NCBI GenBank assembly: GCA_019828565.1
Contig: JAHDYR010000064.1
Location: 186,001-250,000, forward strand
Reading direction: 5' to 3'
Length of the DNA: 64,000 nucleotides
From: Carpediemonas membranifera
Taxonomy: Eukaryota; Fornicata
Part shown: positions 38,554 through 49,300 of the stretch, piece by piece
Position numbering within the stretch: position 1 is the stretch's first letter
How the letters are laid out: the number at the start of each line of letters is the position of its first letter
Notes under the pieces: generated by a model
The model's database searches: none
Seen by the model: the letters and a program-made list of their open reading frames with translations, nothing else
Told to the model about the DNA's origin: nothing
Made by a program: the position numbers and the translations under genes

Positions 38554-40182
38554 TTAATGATAGCGAGGAAGAGCACCTCTCTGGGAGTCGTAGTGGAAAG
38601 GAGATTGCTCTATCTGATCTGAAGTTGCATCGAAGGTGCACCAAAGGATGTTCTCGCTGGCGCTCTTATCTCGGTGAGAGAGATTGAGAAGTATGTCTCT
38701 CTGCTCGGGATGCCGACGTTGCCGTTCAACGCGCCTTGGAGCTCTCTCGCACGCGGGATTCTGGCAGAGCATGGTGCGGTGTGTGTGCACCACACGTTTG
38801 AAGTGTGCTTTGCAATATGGGCACACGATGGAAGTGCGGAATTCGGAGACCATCGTGACAGTCACGACGACGTTGTGCCGGAGCATGATGCCAAGAAGAG
38901 CTCGAGCAAAGTGGCGGTACGGAGCACAGAAGGGAGTGCCGGCGGAACCGAACAGTGCAGCCCCATGCATACACTCTGCCCGTCTGGGCGGCGGATCGTG
39001 TAGCCGCCCAGCGACCGAGCACCAGGGTCGAAGCCCATGAGAGCTTGAATGTCCGGGGCAGGAGTAGCCTCGGCGTCATCCTGACCGAGCCGAGCCCGCT
39101 TGTTGCTGCTACCTTTTTTGTACGTGGACCGGTCAGCCACCCGACCGCCACGGTATTTCTCGCGACCCACCCAAACTGTCACAGCAACAGAGACCCCGTC
39201 AGTCTTTACAGAGAGCACTCTGCGGAGCTTGGTGATGTCGCCGTGATCACGCTCGTATCTATCAACCTGCTCAGTGGTCTAGTTCTTAGTTGCTGACCAA
39301 TTCACGTGCACACGGAGGCGCCTCTTCATCGCTGGGGTGAGCGCTGTTACTCCGTGCTCGATGGTTATGAACCCAGGCCTGACCGGTGCCATCGGCACGA
39401 ACGGAATGAGCTTCGGCTCTGGCAGGGCCTGACTGAGCTCGAGGTTCACGGCACGAGTGAGTGTGACCAGCTTGGTCACTGCAGCACTCATGCGCGTGAC
39501 GCACGACAGCACGCCGACGAGAGCCTCGGCCACGGTACCAGTGCGACCCACCCGTTGCTCCTCGGGCAATGCATGCATTTGAGGATGATACCTGCCATGA
39601 TCGGCGGCTATGGCGGCAACCTCAGTGTCGAGCTCGCCTAGGGTGTGGAGAAAATCCTGTCGAACACCCGGCCGATCATGGAGGAGCGGACGCACCCGTT
39701 CTATTCCAGCACGAAGACGGGTCAGGTACGCGGGTGACGCGCGCGAGAGCCAGACCCGGGTGGCTGTGGAGTACTCACCCAACCAACTCTGAAATGGCGC
39801 TGCCAAGCATGGGTAGCTATAAGCTGTGACGAAGTCCTCGACGAGTGGGGTTATGTCAGGGTCCCTCCACATCGCCAGGTCGCCAATCCACCTGCACCGA
39901 TCCGCTGCCTTTGCCTTGGACTTTTCCCTTGGCAATGCTGACGATCTGCTTGAGGACCTCCTGGTCGAACAGGTTGACCGTCCTCGGTGGGGTCAACGCG
40001 TGCGCAGATGCAGAGACGCACGCAAGCAGGCAAGTGAATGTGTACTTAGCCTGCGTGAAAGAACGCATGCCGGGTTCAAGATTTCCTCTTCCTCGCCGCG
40101 GCGCGTTGTTATCGCCTCCGCCGTTAATCTCGCCAATGGCCTTGTTAACGGAAGCCTTCACCGTGCATATCTTGGAAGGCAT
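38554..40182 (-). pseudogene. Decayed Fanzor (eukaryotic TnpB-like) RNA-guided nuclease gene
   Basis: Four frame pieces in order. 39856-40182 starts with MPSKICTVKASVNK. 39279-39935 holds a helical region and KLIPFVPMAPVRPGFITIEHG, matching the Fanzor block before RuvC. 38862-39232 has KTDGVSVAV and RuvC-I GFDPGARSLGG. 38554-38970 has GSAGTPFCAPYR, VSEFRTSIVCPYC, a zinc ribbon CPYC...LCQNPAC and RuvC-III HRDKSASENILW. The stretch that normally holds the RuvC-II Glu is gone: RuvC-I joins the pre-ribbon block near 38970. At least two further shifts lie near 39900 and 39260. Non-functional as sequenced. I see no terminal inverted repeats or recombinase gene beside it. Confidence 0.8.
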
Positions 40183-40746
40183 CGGAGTCTATTGAGCTGC
40201 CTGCATCGATCATTTCTTTTCAGGGTTCATCAGCTAGCAGCATCCCTCAAAACACAAGAAACCAGCATCATACAACACAAAGCGTTTTTACTACCAGCTA
40301 CAACCGCTTTCCACCACTAGTGTCTCTCACAACAGACGAAGATGACGAAGACAACGACGACATGAGCTTCAGACGCCAGCAATGGACGACAGATGAGCGC
40401 GTAACAGACGAGCACAGACGCGAAAGAAGACAGCAGCGTTCGACACAGACGATGGACGACGCATCTTTTCGTGCAGACCGACGACTGAAAGCACGAAAGC
40501 CCGATGGCACAGACGAGGGCTGAAGTGGGTGAGTGGAGGTAGTGTGCTGCGCAGGATTAGAATTGTTGAGTCTAAAGGGGTCGACAGCCTAAGTCACCTT
40601 TACATGAATCCTCCACATAAACCCTCTAAATACCACAGAGAGCGAACTGTTAAAATGCACCGTATCATGCTGAAGTCTGCTATAGATGATTGAGAGTTAC
40701 TTTACTGCTTGCACTGTGCACTCTATGATACTTCACATGCCCACAC
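40183..40746. other. Upstream region of the Fanzor relic
   Basis: Contains a charged plus-strand frame at 40320-40523 rich in CAGACGA-type words (Asp/Arg/Gln-rich), probably low complexity, not a gene. Sequence at 40549-40576 resembles parts of 38374-38388 and 38425-38440 on the other side of the relic. Confidence 0.35.
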
Positions 40747-40905
40747 TCAGCTCCGCTTGTATCCCGCTGCAACCCCTCCCCCACAGACATCATTCTGCAG
40801 TGGAATCTGGAACACATCAGTGGGCTCGGGCAGGTCGAAGTCTTGAATCATAAACTTATCATAAACTGCACCCTTGAGAAATCGTTCCCGGACACCATCA
40901 ACAGA
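40747..40905 (-). CDS. Orphan C-terminal coding patch, 52 residues
   Basis: Stop-free frame with protein-like sequence (VRERFLKGAVYDKFMIQDF, DVFQIPLQNDVCGGG). No ATG starts it and no consensus intron leads into it. It lies just downstream of the ferredoxin stop. Probably the remaining end of a lost gene; family unknown. Confidence 0.3.
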   Translation of the reverse strand, partial: SVDGVRERFLKGAVYDKFMIQDFDLPEPTDVFQIPLQNDVCGGGVAAGYKRS

Positions 40906-40986
40906 CTAGTAGCCAGCTCCACAGCCTACACCTAACGTTACAACCAAACGTCCCGGCAAAGTGGCCAATTTATGTGAACCACGGGT

Positions 40987-41364
40987 CTACTCAGAGGGGA
41001 TAGTAATAGTGGCGCCCTCGAACTCCTTAGTGACCTTAAGCTGGCAGCCCAGGCGTGTGGTAGGTGTGCGCTCGTCAGAGTCGAGAGTATCGTCCTCGTC
41101 CTCGGTGATGGGCTGGGACTCCTTCAGCTTGTTGAAGAGCTCCTCCTCGAGGTTCAGTCTGCATCTGCCGCAGATAGCATCGCCGCCGCAAGACATCTTG
41201 AGGTTTGGCATGCTCTGGTCAAGAACATACTTCGCAAGGACCTCTCCTTCAGGAACGTTGAACTCGGTTGGTCCCCAGTTGTTGCTCTTGAAGGTAATAG
41301 CAACAGTGGAAGCAAACCGGGCGGTAAAAGTGTTAGAAAGGGCGTTAGAGATAGTTGAGAGCAT
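40987..41364 (-). CDS. [2Fe-2S] ferredoxin, adrenodoxin type, organelle-targeted
   Basis: 125-aa electron carrier. Seen: N-terminal presequence-like MLSTISNALSNTFTARFAS (basic, no acids), then the cluster ligands CGGDAICGRC (C-x5-C-x2-C) and a fourth Cys in RLGCQL, the adrenodoxin spacing. Known: in anaerobic protists this ferredoxin works in mitochondrion-related organelles, in Fe-S assembly or hydrogenase/PFOR electron transfer. The ATG at 41364 is chosen because it starts the presequence; an open frame continues upstream to 41694 but is not ferredoxin-like. Confidence 0.9.
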   Translation of the reverse strand: MLSTISNALSNTFTARFASTVAITFKSNNWGPTEFNVPEGEVLAKYVLDQSMPNLKMSCGGDAICGRCRLNLEEELFNKLKESQPITEDEDDTLDSDERTPTTRLGCQLKVTKEFEGATITIPSE

Positions 41365-41652
41365 TTTCAGGCTTATGGCAGTCTCGAGGCTCAGGGCACG
41401 TGGTCTGTTGACAGCGCTTGACCGCCCGAACTCTAAACTGCGCAGTGAGATTGGATGTCGTGTGGCACTGTGTACACCTGAGGCGGCACCAAAACACGCT
41501 AGTGTGGGTGAACTGTGCGTAGCGTCAGCATCGCGCAGAACAGTGATCATCTGATTGAGACGAATAGCGAGCGCAAAAACGACGCCAGTACAGAGGTGCA
41601 GCGTAATTTGCGCCATATACGCGTGACTCTGCCCGGCCCGACTCTCTAAGTC

Positions 41653-42548
41653 ATGGACAACTCTGAAATCCGAGTCGGAACGTTCGTTTGGCAATGTCGA
41701 CCCCCCACTTCAGTATTGTCCGTAGAAGGCCAATACTGAGCAAATATGAGTTCGAATACGAGGTTTTGTTTGACGACCATGAAGTGAAGTGGGTTTCAAG
41801 GGAAGAATTCAATGATGACGAAGCACTGGCGCTTTTCGGGAAGTACGATGAATGGATTGAATCCAAACAGCACAAAAGACCGCAAAGAACCGCTCATGTT
41901 CAGCCCAACGCCGAGCTGTCACCACTACCGCCGTCCAACCCATCCCCATGCTCTGTCTTTGTCCAAAACACAGCCGTTGACGCCGTCCAGGACGACGATG
42001 TATGCTACTACTGCCTCGGCCCAGCCACGGAAACATGCAGGGAGTGCAAGCGCGGCTTCTGCTCATCCTGCGTGGACAATCTAACTGACGTGTACCACTG
42101 CATCGATTGCGACCGCGACCATCACCAGTGTGCCGCCCCCATATGCGGCCAGAGCGGCCCAGTCAGCCTACGCGCCGGCCTCGGTGACAATGACGGTGGC
42201 CTTATTCGTTGTTCGTTCGGCGACGGGTCCTGTGGTGTCTGGTACCACAAGCACTGTCTCGACATAGTTACGGCAGTCAACCTGTCTCGCAACCCCACCC
42301 GCCCTGGAATCACGACCGCGGGCGACACTTTTATTTGCCCCAGCCACGTTTGCACTCAATGCCACCAGCCTATAGAGGAGCGCGAGCAGCCTTTCGCTGT
42401 CACGTGCATTAGATGCCGCTCAGTGTGGCACGTCAGCTGCGGATACACGCCGCTGCTCAGAGGTAGTGCCAGGTATTGCTTGTGTGAGGAATGCGAGCGG
42501 TCTCTGCCTAATGGCGGGAGAATCACGCCGCCAAAGAGAGAGAGGTGA
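41653..42548 (+). CDS. Chromo-like and PHD-like zinc-finger protein (putative chromatin reader)
   Basis: 287 aa with one 32-nt intron. Seen: N-terminal chromo- or Tudor-like segment (about 5-50: VRRRPILSKYEFEYEVLFDDHEVKWVSREEF), then dense Cys/His clusters. The first (residues about 105-150) is CYYC...CREC...CSSC...CIDC. The second and third include CGVWYHKHC and a clear PHD-like C-terminal finger (CTQCHQPI...CIRCRSVWHVSC). Such arrays bind histone tails in NSD-type and related proteins, but no SET domain follows. Start: splicing at 41682-41713 joins ATG 41653; an unspliced ATG at 41694 is the alternative. Confidence 0.65.
41682..41713 (+). other. 32-nt intron in the chromo-like/PHD-like gene
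   Basis: Begins GTTCGT and ends CCCACTTCAG. It adds nine codons of upstream exon in frame. The 3' end fits the consensus less well than the others. Confidence 0.5.
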
Positions 42549-42780
42549 GCGGGTTGGTCATGTGTAGTTTGTAGGTAAAGGAGCGTCGTGGCAATGAATG
42601 TCTTGGCGGGAGAAGGGGTTCTGTGGCAGCTTGCCATGCTGATTGAACGCTTGCCATCTTGTCCAACTGAACGCAGCTCGAGGTGCGGTACGACCGGCAT
42701 GTCTCTTACAAGACCCTCGCCGGTTTAGTCCCAGAATTCACACATCGCAGGTTAAGGATCGAAACATTGCATGAAAGTGG

Positions 42781-43989
42781 ATGCAAAGAGTGAGATTTAA
42801 GTGCGATTCTGAACGACACTGCTACTGCTTTGCTGCTGAGATGAATGGATGGCAGAAGACGACGTCCAGCAGCGACTGGAACTTCTTTTGGGCCGGAATT
42901 CACACCGTTCACCGTTTATTCGACCCAGATTCGGGGTTTCGCTTCCGCGACGATCAGATTATCAACCATTTTCCAAACCACTCAGAGCTTACTCGCAAGG
43001 ATCTGATGACCAAGAATCTGGCCAAGTACAGGCGAGAGCTCAAGAAAGACGACTCACCCTTCCTCCGCAAGGGCCCTGATGGCTACTCAGCCCTTGACTT
43101 CCTCCCCGAGTCTTTCCTCCTTCCCGCAGATTACTCCCTTTTCGTCGAAGAATACAAGCGGCGTCCCAACGCTGTGTGGATCATGAAGCCGACTGCCAGG
43201 GCACAGGGGAAAGGTATATTCATAATCAACAGGCTCTCCCAGGTCAAGAAGTGGGCCACGGGCAGGGTCACTGGCAGTCACGCCTACCTGGCTTGTCGTT
43301 ACATCGATAACCCACTGCTCGTCGGAGGAAAGAAGTTTGACCTTAGACTCTACGTCGCAGTAACTAGCTACAAGCCGCTGCGGGCGTACATATACCAGCA
43401 GGGCTTCTGCCGCTTCTGCACCATCCGCTACACCCCTGCGGCCTCTGACCTGGATAACACGCTCGCTCATCTGACCAACGTCGCCATCCAGAAGCACGGA
43501 AGCGAATATAACAGTGGTAACGGCGGCAAGTGGTCTATTGAGAACCTGAAGCTCTTCGTCGAGTCCTCCTACGGCCGTGCCAAGGCGGACCAGATGTTTT
43601 CAGACATACAGAGCGTCATCATTCACTCGCTCAAGGCGGTCCAGCCTGTGATGGTCAGCGACAGGCACTGCTTCGAGTGTTACGGTTACGACCTGCTGAT
43701 CGACGACACGCTCAAGCCTTGGCTCGTGGAGGTCAACGCCTCGCCGTCACTCTCAGCCTCGACCCTCGCTGATAGACTGCTGAAAACCCAGCTCATGGAG
43801 GACCTCTTCCACCTGGTGGTCCCGCCCGATCTCATGGACCCTAGCACGAGGACGGTGGGCGTCAACCAGAGCCCGGACCTCGAGAAATGTGGGGACTTCG
43901 TGACTTTGATTGACGAAACTAAGCCGGAGAAGGGGGAGAAGGTCGTGAGGGAGAGGTCGGCGAGGGGAAGCAGGCTTATATGGAAGTGA
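42781..43989 (+). CDS. TTLL9: Tubulin polyglutamylase, TTLL9-like
   Basis: 402 aa. Seen: the TTL core with HFPNHSELTRKDLMTKNL, then FVEEYKRRPNAVWIMKPTARAQGKGIF, RYIDNPLLVGGKKFDLRLYVAVTSYKPLRAY, HLTNVAIQK and YGYDLLIDDTLKPWLVEVNASPSLSAS. These include the ATP-binding Lys/Gln residues and the catalytic E-x-N. Pattern and length agree with TTLL9, the flagellar B-tubule glutamylase group. The ATG at 42781 begins a plausible TTLL9 N terminus (VRFKCDSE). Its presence beside CFAP47 and RIIa genes supports a motile flagellum. Confidence 0.9.
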   Translation: MQRVRFKCDSERHCYCFAAEMNGWQKTTSSSDWNFFWAGIHTVHRLFDPDSGFRFRDDQIINHFPNHSELTRKDLMTKNLAKYRRELKKDDSPFLRKGPDGYSALDFLPESFLLPADYSLFVEEYKRRPNAVWIMKPTARAQGKGIFIINRLSQVKKWATGRVTGSHAYLACRYIDNPLLVGGKKFDLRLYVAVTSYKPLRAYIYQQGFCRFCTIRYTPAASDLDNTLAHLTNVAIQKHGSEYNSGNGGKWSIENLKLFVESSYGRAKADQMFSDIQSVIIHSLKAVQPVMVSDRHCFECYGYDLLIDDTLKPWLVEVNASPSLSASTLADRLLKTQLMEDLFHLVVPPDLMDPSTRTVGVNQSPDLEKCGDFVTLIDETKPEKGEKVVRERSARGSRLIWK

Positions 43990-44183
43990 GGGCAGGCTTG
44001 GTTCTCCTGCAATAACCGGAGATCCTCGCTTGCTGGTACAATAGTTATAAAAGTTATGTTCCCTCAACCTCCGTCACACTATGCTTCACTCAACCTTGGC
44101 CGACTCAATACTATACATGTATACATACCAGACACATAAACACGGGTAAATTCATAAACCGGCGCATTTATCAGACAACACAC

Positions 44184-44714
44184 TCACTCCTCGGCGGGGG
44201 CGGGGGGCTCCATGATCGGTGGCGACCTGGGGGGCACGTGGCCGCATGCCCGCTGGATTATCGCTCTCGTGGCCATGGAAGAAAGAGTGTAGAGGCCCAT
44301 CATAGACATCTGGGTCATGTCGTCGCCCTCGAGACCGCGGTGGGTGATTCGGGCAATGAATCCGACGGCAGTGAAGGGCAAGATAGCGACTACGCGGCCC
44401 TTGAACCACCGGCGAACGAAGAACATGGCGGAAAAGATGGTGACGGCGGTGATGAGGCTGGGAACCATGCGAAGTCGGGACATACGGCCATTGTTGGCCT
44501 TGATCTGCTCTCTATATGAGTCAAGCTTGCCCTTAGCCGCTGTGTGCTGCAGCTTCATGCTGCTGATAAGCTCGTACTGCTCATACAGTCTCTCGCCGTT
44601 CTGCTTGAGCTCTTTCCAAGCGGGCTTCCGGTATACAAGCAGCCACGAGATGAATTCGGAGATTGACGTCGAAACTATAGATACAGCAATGACCAGAAGG
44701 CAAAGAGGAGTCAT
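44184..44714 (-). CDS. TMCO1: TMCO1, ER membrane Oxa1-superfamily insertase subunit
   Basis: 176 aa. Seen: N-terminal membrane helix with FISWLLVYRKPAWKELK, then a coiled coil with MSRLRMVPSL, then FKGRVVAILPFTAVGFIARITHRGLEGDD and a final hydrophobic segment, ending in a Pro-rich tail. The FxGRVVAxLPF and HRGLxGDD blocks identify TMCO1. Known: part of the GEL/multipass translocon for multi-span proteins. Length is close to human TMCO1 (188 aa). ATG at 44714. Confidence 0.9.
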   Translation of the reverse strand: MTPLCLLVIAVSIVSTSISEFISWLLVYRKPAWKELKQNGERLYEQYELISSMKLQHTAAKGKLDSYREQIKANNGRMSRLRMVPSLITAVTIFSAMFFVRRWFKGRVVAILPFTAVGFIARITHRGLEGDDMTQMSMMGLYTLSSMATRAIIQRACGHVPPRSPPIMEPPAPAEE

Positions 44715-44804
44715 TTCGTCGCTTGGATGCGATTAACATAATCTCATTTACCACAACCATAAACGGCGAAAACAAGCCAAAAAAGAAAATTTTGTATCAA
44801 ATCA

Positions 44805-45560
44805 TCAGACAGCGTTCGCAGGAGGGGCAGGTCCGGCCTTCTGCGGCTCCCTCACCATCAACCAGAGTACGGGGCCATCCTTTTTCTCCCTAACGACCGC
44901 CTTCTCCTGCACCTCAAACCCAAACCTGCCGTAAAATGGCAGGTTCTTGTCCTTGCTGTTCTCCAGATAAATGGGAAGACCAAGGATGTCTGCGATTGCG
45001 GTGAGCTGTCTCATTTGGACTCCGCCTACACCCTGCCCGCGGAGGTTGACCCCGATTGCGAAGAGGTAGATGAACGGCCGGCCTTTCATGATCTTGCTCC
45101 TGTGTCTCGCGTCCCACATATCTGTGAGGGCAAGGTTGACCATCGTTGAAACTGTTGGCAAGTGCCCCAGAACTCTTTTGGCGTAACGCAGAGTTACCAT
45201 CGTGTCAAATTTCTTGATATGCGCGCTGGGAACGGCAATGATGCCACCCACGACGGTGTCGCCCTGCATGGTGCACTGAACGAGGCCATGGGCCTTTGCC
45301 GAGAGGATCTCGGCGATGAAGAGGTCGTGGAGAAGGCGTCGGAACTTGTGTTCGGCGGACTTGTATGATTTGTGATGCCAGATGGCGTTCGGATCGTCAA
45401 CGAATGCTGTAACCATGAGATCCGCGAGCTGGTTCCGCAAATTGCGACCAACGCATGGGACAACGCGAAGATCGATCTTTGAATGGTCATTCATGGCATG
45501 ATTCTCAGACTTGGCTTCTGTTTCTTGCGGTGTTGGCTCCGCATTCTCGTTTTGTGTCAT
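44805..45560 (-). CDS. GNAT-family N-acetyltransferase
   Basis: 251 aa. Seen: beta-strand with FIYLFAIGVNLRGQGVGGVQMRQL, the acetyl-CoA pyrophosphate loop (R/Q-x-x-G-x-G/A equivalent) near residue 170, and a C-terminal LPFYGRFGFEVQEKAV block (the Y-x-x-x-G-F signature). The N terminus has a disordered acidic 30-residue extension. Substrate unknown; the layout resembles small-molecule GNATs rather than histone acetyltransferases. Confidence 0.8.
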   Translation of the reverse strand: MTQNENAEPTPQETEAKSENHAMNDHSKIDLRVVPCVGRNLRNQLADLMVTAFVDDPNAIWHHKSYKSAEHKFRRLLHDLFIAEILSAKAHGLVQCTMQGDTVVGGIIAVPSAHIKKFDTMVTLRYAKRVLGHLPTVSTMVNLALTDMWDARHRSKIMKGRPFIYLFAIGVNLRGQGVGGVQMRQLTAIADILGLPIYLENSKDKNLPFYGRFGFEVQEKAVVREKKDGPVLWLMVREPQKAGPAPPANAV

Positions 45561-46324
45561 TGCCTGCTGCCAAATGCAGCCGCATTAAACTGCTCGATTG
45601 TGCATGGATGGACACACACCCGCTCTGGCGCTACTTTGGTGACCGTTGGTAGCGATGTCTGGTTCCTATCGGGCCTCCCTTATAATCTGTGTTGCGGCGA
45701 CGTGGTGGACGAGTGGAAGGGCCGGACGAGGGCCAGATCATCACCTCAGACGCCGCGTACTACATCGACGCCTACCACACCAAGCAGACGCCGTGCGAAC
45801 GGCTCCTACCAGGCCAGCCAGTCGACCTGTAACGTTACCGCTGGCACGACGCGCTCACCACAGGCTCTCACAAGACCTCGAATGACAGGCGATATACGCG
45901 TTGATGTCATTCACCAGTGCGGCTCCATCAACGACTGCCACGGTGATCTTGGCAAGCCAGCTGTACTGCATGCCGGTTGGGTACACTCGCCAGCGCTACC
46001 GCCTCAACAACCTGTCTTACGGCGGTAGGTTCCTTCTCAAGCGATCGGTTGAGCTGCTTTGCACCACTGACATTACCCTGTCCTTGTTGGACTTCGCGGC
46101 CTCTCATGGCCGAGACCGTCTTCCACGCTGCCGACGCGGTCAGCCGAATGGACATAGGCCCCCCATCTTCAAGAAATATGAGACGTATGACAGTATGAGC
46201 ATCGCGTCAGCTCCTTGCTACGGAAAAATGAGGATCAATCCATTGGGTCGACCGCCGACATCCAACTCCACCCCAGCCAAATAAACAAGATTTAAGCATG
46301 AGATATGTGCACTGATTCTGTACA
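45561..46324. pseudogene. Unidentified degenerate coding-like region
   Basis: About 760 bp without an intact gene. Plus-strand fragments look coding in successive frames: GLPYNLCCGDVVDEW, then GQIITSDAAYYIDAYHTKQTPCERLLPGQPVDL, then SQLYCMPVGYTRQRYRLNNLSYGGRFLLKRSVELL. I cannot name the source; a transposon or integrated-element relic is possible. There are no terminal repeats. Confidence 0.35.
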
Positions 46325-49300
46325 TTATTGCAATGTCGCGTTCGTCGAAGTCCGCCGTAGCATCGTCGCCGAAGCCTTGCGCCCCTTCACACTTGTGATG
46401 TTCCGAGACATGAAGTTCTTTCGCGCCCGGTTAGCCGCAGACGACCCAGGGTGCGACGCTGTCGGTTGGATGATCTCTCGAATCCGGCTCTTGGCCTCAG
46501 GTACCTCGTAAGTCGGGAATGAGCCCTTCACCTGGTAGCGCCACTCCATGCGGTCGGTTGTCACGACCAGGATGCCCGCCTGCGGGTTCCCATAGGATGT
46601 GGGGCTGTAGGATATCGTCAACTGGGTGGGAGTCGACCCGGCTGGCTCGAGGACACCATTAGGAGGCTCTACCGCAAACTCGACAGGCGACTCGGGCGTA
46701 AAAGTTGCTGCAAACGGGGAGTACGCAGAGTGGACGTTGTTCAGGGCCAGGGTGACCAGGCCAGACGTGTTGGGAGCCGCGGCGATGGATATAGTGTCAT
46801 CAATGTCAGGGACCGTTGCAGTTACAAGCAGGTCGAAGTGCCACCGACCGCCACGGGAGGTGTCTTCGATGATAAGCTCGACAGGCGAGGACATCGATCT
46901 CAGGGGCTTGAATGTGAACTGTAGAGGAACCTCAACTTCCCCCCGGACCATCGTAAACATCGTGGGCGACACACTAAGAGTTTGGGCGATCATACTCTCA
47001 TCATCATCAGGGAAGCGGAGAGAGGCAGCAAATGGAAGGGCGTCGCGGCTATCCGTCCACGTCTCGGCAAGACGATAGAGTTCAAAGTTGGCCTTGTGGC
47101 GAAGCTCGGAACGTGCACGGGTGACCAGCTTTGTTGTCCGACCTGTGGCAGGGATGTCAGCGATGCCGATGATGGGGCTATCCCAGGCCAGAGGGACGTC
47201 GTCATCGGAGTTGAGGTCCGTGATTCGGACAGTTGCCTTAAACTGCGCCATGGTGGGAGCAAAGAAACAGACGGGAACCTGCAGGGAACCGAAGGGGGGT
47301 GTGACCACGTGGTCGGGCTTCTTCATCATGAGCTGCCAAGCGTCTGGCGTGTCCGAGATGAGCGAGACTGAAGTGTGAAGCGACTTTGGGAACGGGTTCT
47401 TGAACATGACCATAGTGGTGTTCGTGGCCCCGGGTTGGGCGAGGGTTCTGATCGGCACCTGCTCGGAGGGCGGCATACCGTTGCCGGTGACGTCATAAAC
47501 ATATTCACCTGCCGTCCGCGACTTGAAAGAGATACGCCCGGTTTCAGTTGCAGTGATGCTCGTAGGCGTGTACACGAACTCTACGTGAACTGTGCCCTGG
47601 GCGGGGACGATGATGTCGCCAGCAGGAACAGTCGCATAGTTCTGAGGGTTGGTGTTGTGGACGTAGTACTTGACAGCTGTAGCAAGGGGGTTGTCGAGGG
47701 TGACCGCTTGGGTCTGAGTCGACCCGATCTCGGCGCTGAACGCGGGCATGGCCACTGGGTCGGCGACTTCGGCCTCGAGGTTAAGTTCGAACCAGAAATC
47801 CTCAGAGTCGGAAATGAACGAGATGGAACCGCGGGAAGAGCCCGGGATCATGGGTGAATATACGATCTGATACGATACGGACTCACGAGGACCAATCATG
47901 ACGACACTGTCCCCGTAGAGCGCGGGACCGTTAATGTCAACGCTAAACTGCGCCGCCCAATCTGCAGGGTTCGTGATGGTAAGCTCAGTCGAGATAGGCT
48001 CGTGGCACTTTGTCTGAAGAGTAATGGCCGCCTCAGGTTGCGGGGGCGTGGCGTGCAGCTCTATGGCGTACCACACAAACTGCCCGCTCGGCGCCGTGAA
48101 CGTGATGGTTCCCCTGACGGCGGTAGCTCTGTTTGTCAACACCTGGAAGGTGTAGGGGGCGGTGCCCTTGCTGGGAACGTTGAGCGCAGTGGGTCCGGTA
48201 ATCCACTCTTCGTCGCACGAGACTGCGTATGTTACTGGGTGGTCGAATGGGTTGACCACGTCAATCGTACGCTCCTCGGGCTGGCGGGCGGTAGCCTCGA
48301 TGGTGAGGTAGTCCTCAGCTGCGGGGTCGTCTACCTCTGCTACAAGAGTGCAGGTCGACTCTGCGCCGCTCTCCTGGTTGATGAGCACCAGCTTGCCCTC
48401 GTGTAGGCCTGTCCGCTTGGGAGTGAAAGTGAGATCATAGTTGGTCGACCCGCCCGGCCCCACCCGGAAGCCAGAGTTGCCGGTAAACCCTTCACCAGTG
48501 AGAAGAACCTTGTACGCGATCTCCTTCGTGCTTGAGTTATGCACCGGAATCTTCTGACTAATTACGTCTCTCACGCGGGCCTCGAACTCGATATGCATAT
48601 CCACGCCAGGCTCGTGGACAGTGAGCTCGATATCGGCCACACGGACGTCATAGGCTGAGCGCATAGTCATGCGAACAGGGTAAGTACCGGCAGACAGAGC
48701 CTTGACCTTCAGGGGATACAAATTCGGCTGTGTCTCCTGGCCCGCAGTCCTCTTCGAGGGGTTGTACAGAGTCACCTCTGGAGGTCCTCCCACATGGTCT
48801 GCCGAGAACTCCACGGCGTAGTCAAGGCTGTCAGAGTCCTTGAACGCCTGCTGTATCACGGGCAGACCGGGCATCCCGTTGAGTCTTTTGACAATAGGGT
48901 TGTCCCAGGGCAAGTCGATGTCCCGCTGGGTCTCCTCGCTCGTCGTGGTGAGGTGGTACGTGTCGGTCGGGTCGGGCAGGACTGCTGTGCCGCTGACGGC
49001 GTAGGTAAACTCCCCGAGGGCGTCGTCAGAGAAGGTGAGGATGGCGTGGTAGGCGCCTGGCTGGAGAGGGTGGAATCTGAGCCGCATACGGTGCGTTTTC
49101 TTCTCTCCAGGCTCGAGGCTGACAGTCTTCGAGCTCGTGCCTAGAGTGAAAGCGTCGGGTGTGACCAGGCGACCTTCGATCCGTTGCCGGGCCCTCATGG
49201 CGATTGCCTTGGCGTCCGTGGCGTTCGGTCTGACCGTGATCGCTGTAGTATCACGACTCTGACCGAGTCGGACGTCGAACTGTCCTTTTCTGGTGAACGG

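Noticed and set aside
39255-39300. Intron explanation for the frame break in the Fanzor gene
   Set aside because: Candidate GTGCAC or GTCAGC donors and a GAGCAG acceptor do not fit the local consensus; decay is simpler given the missing RuvC-II region.
40320-40523. Charged plus-strand frame (Asp/Arg/Gln-rich)
   Set aside because: No ATG start, low complexity with repeated CAGACGA words, no homology seen; probably upstream text of the Fanzor relic.
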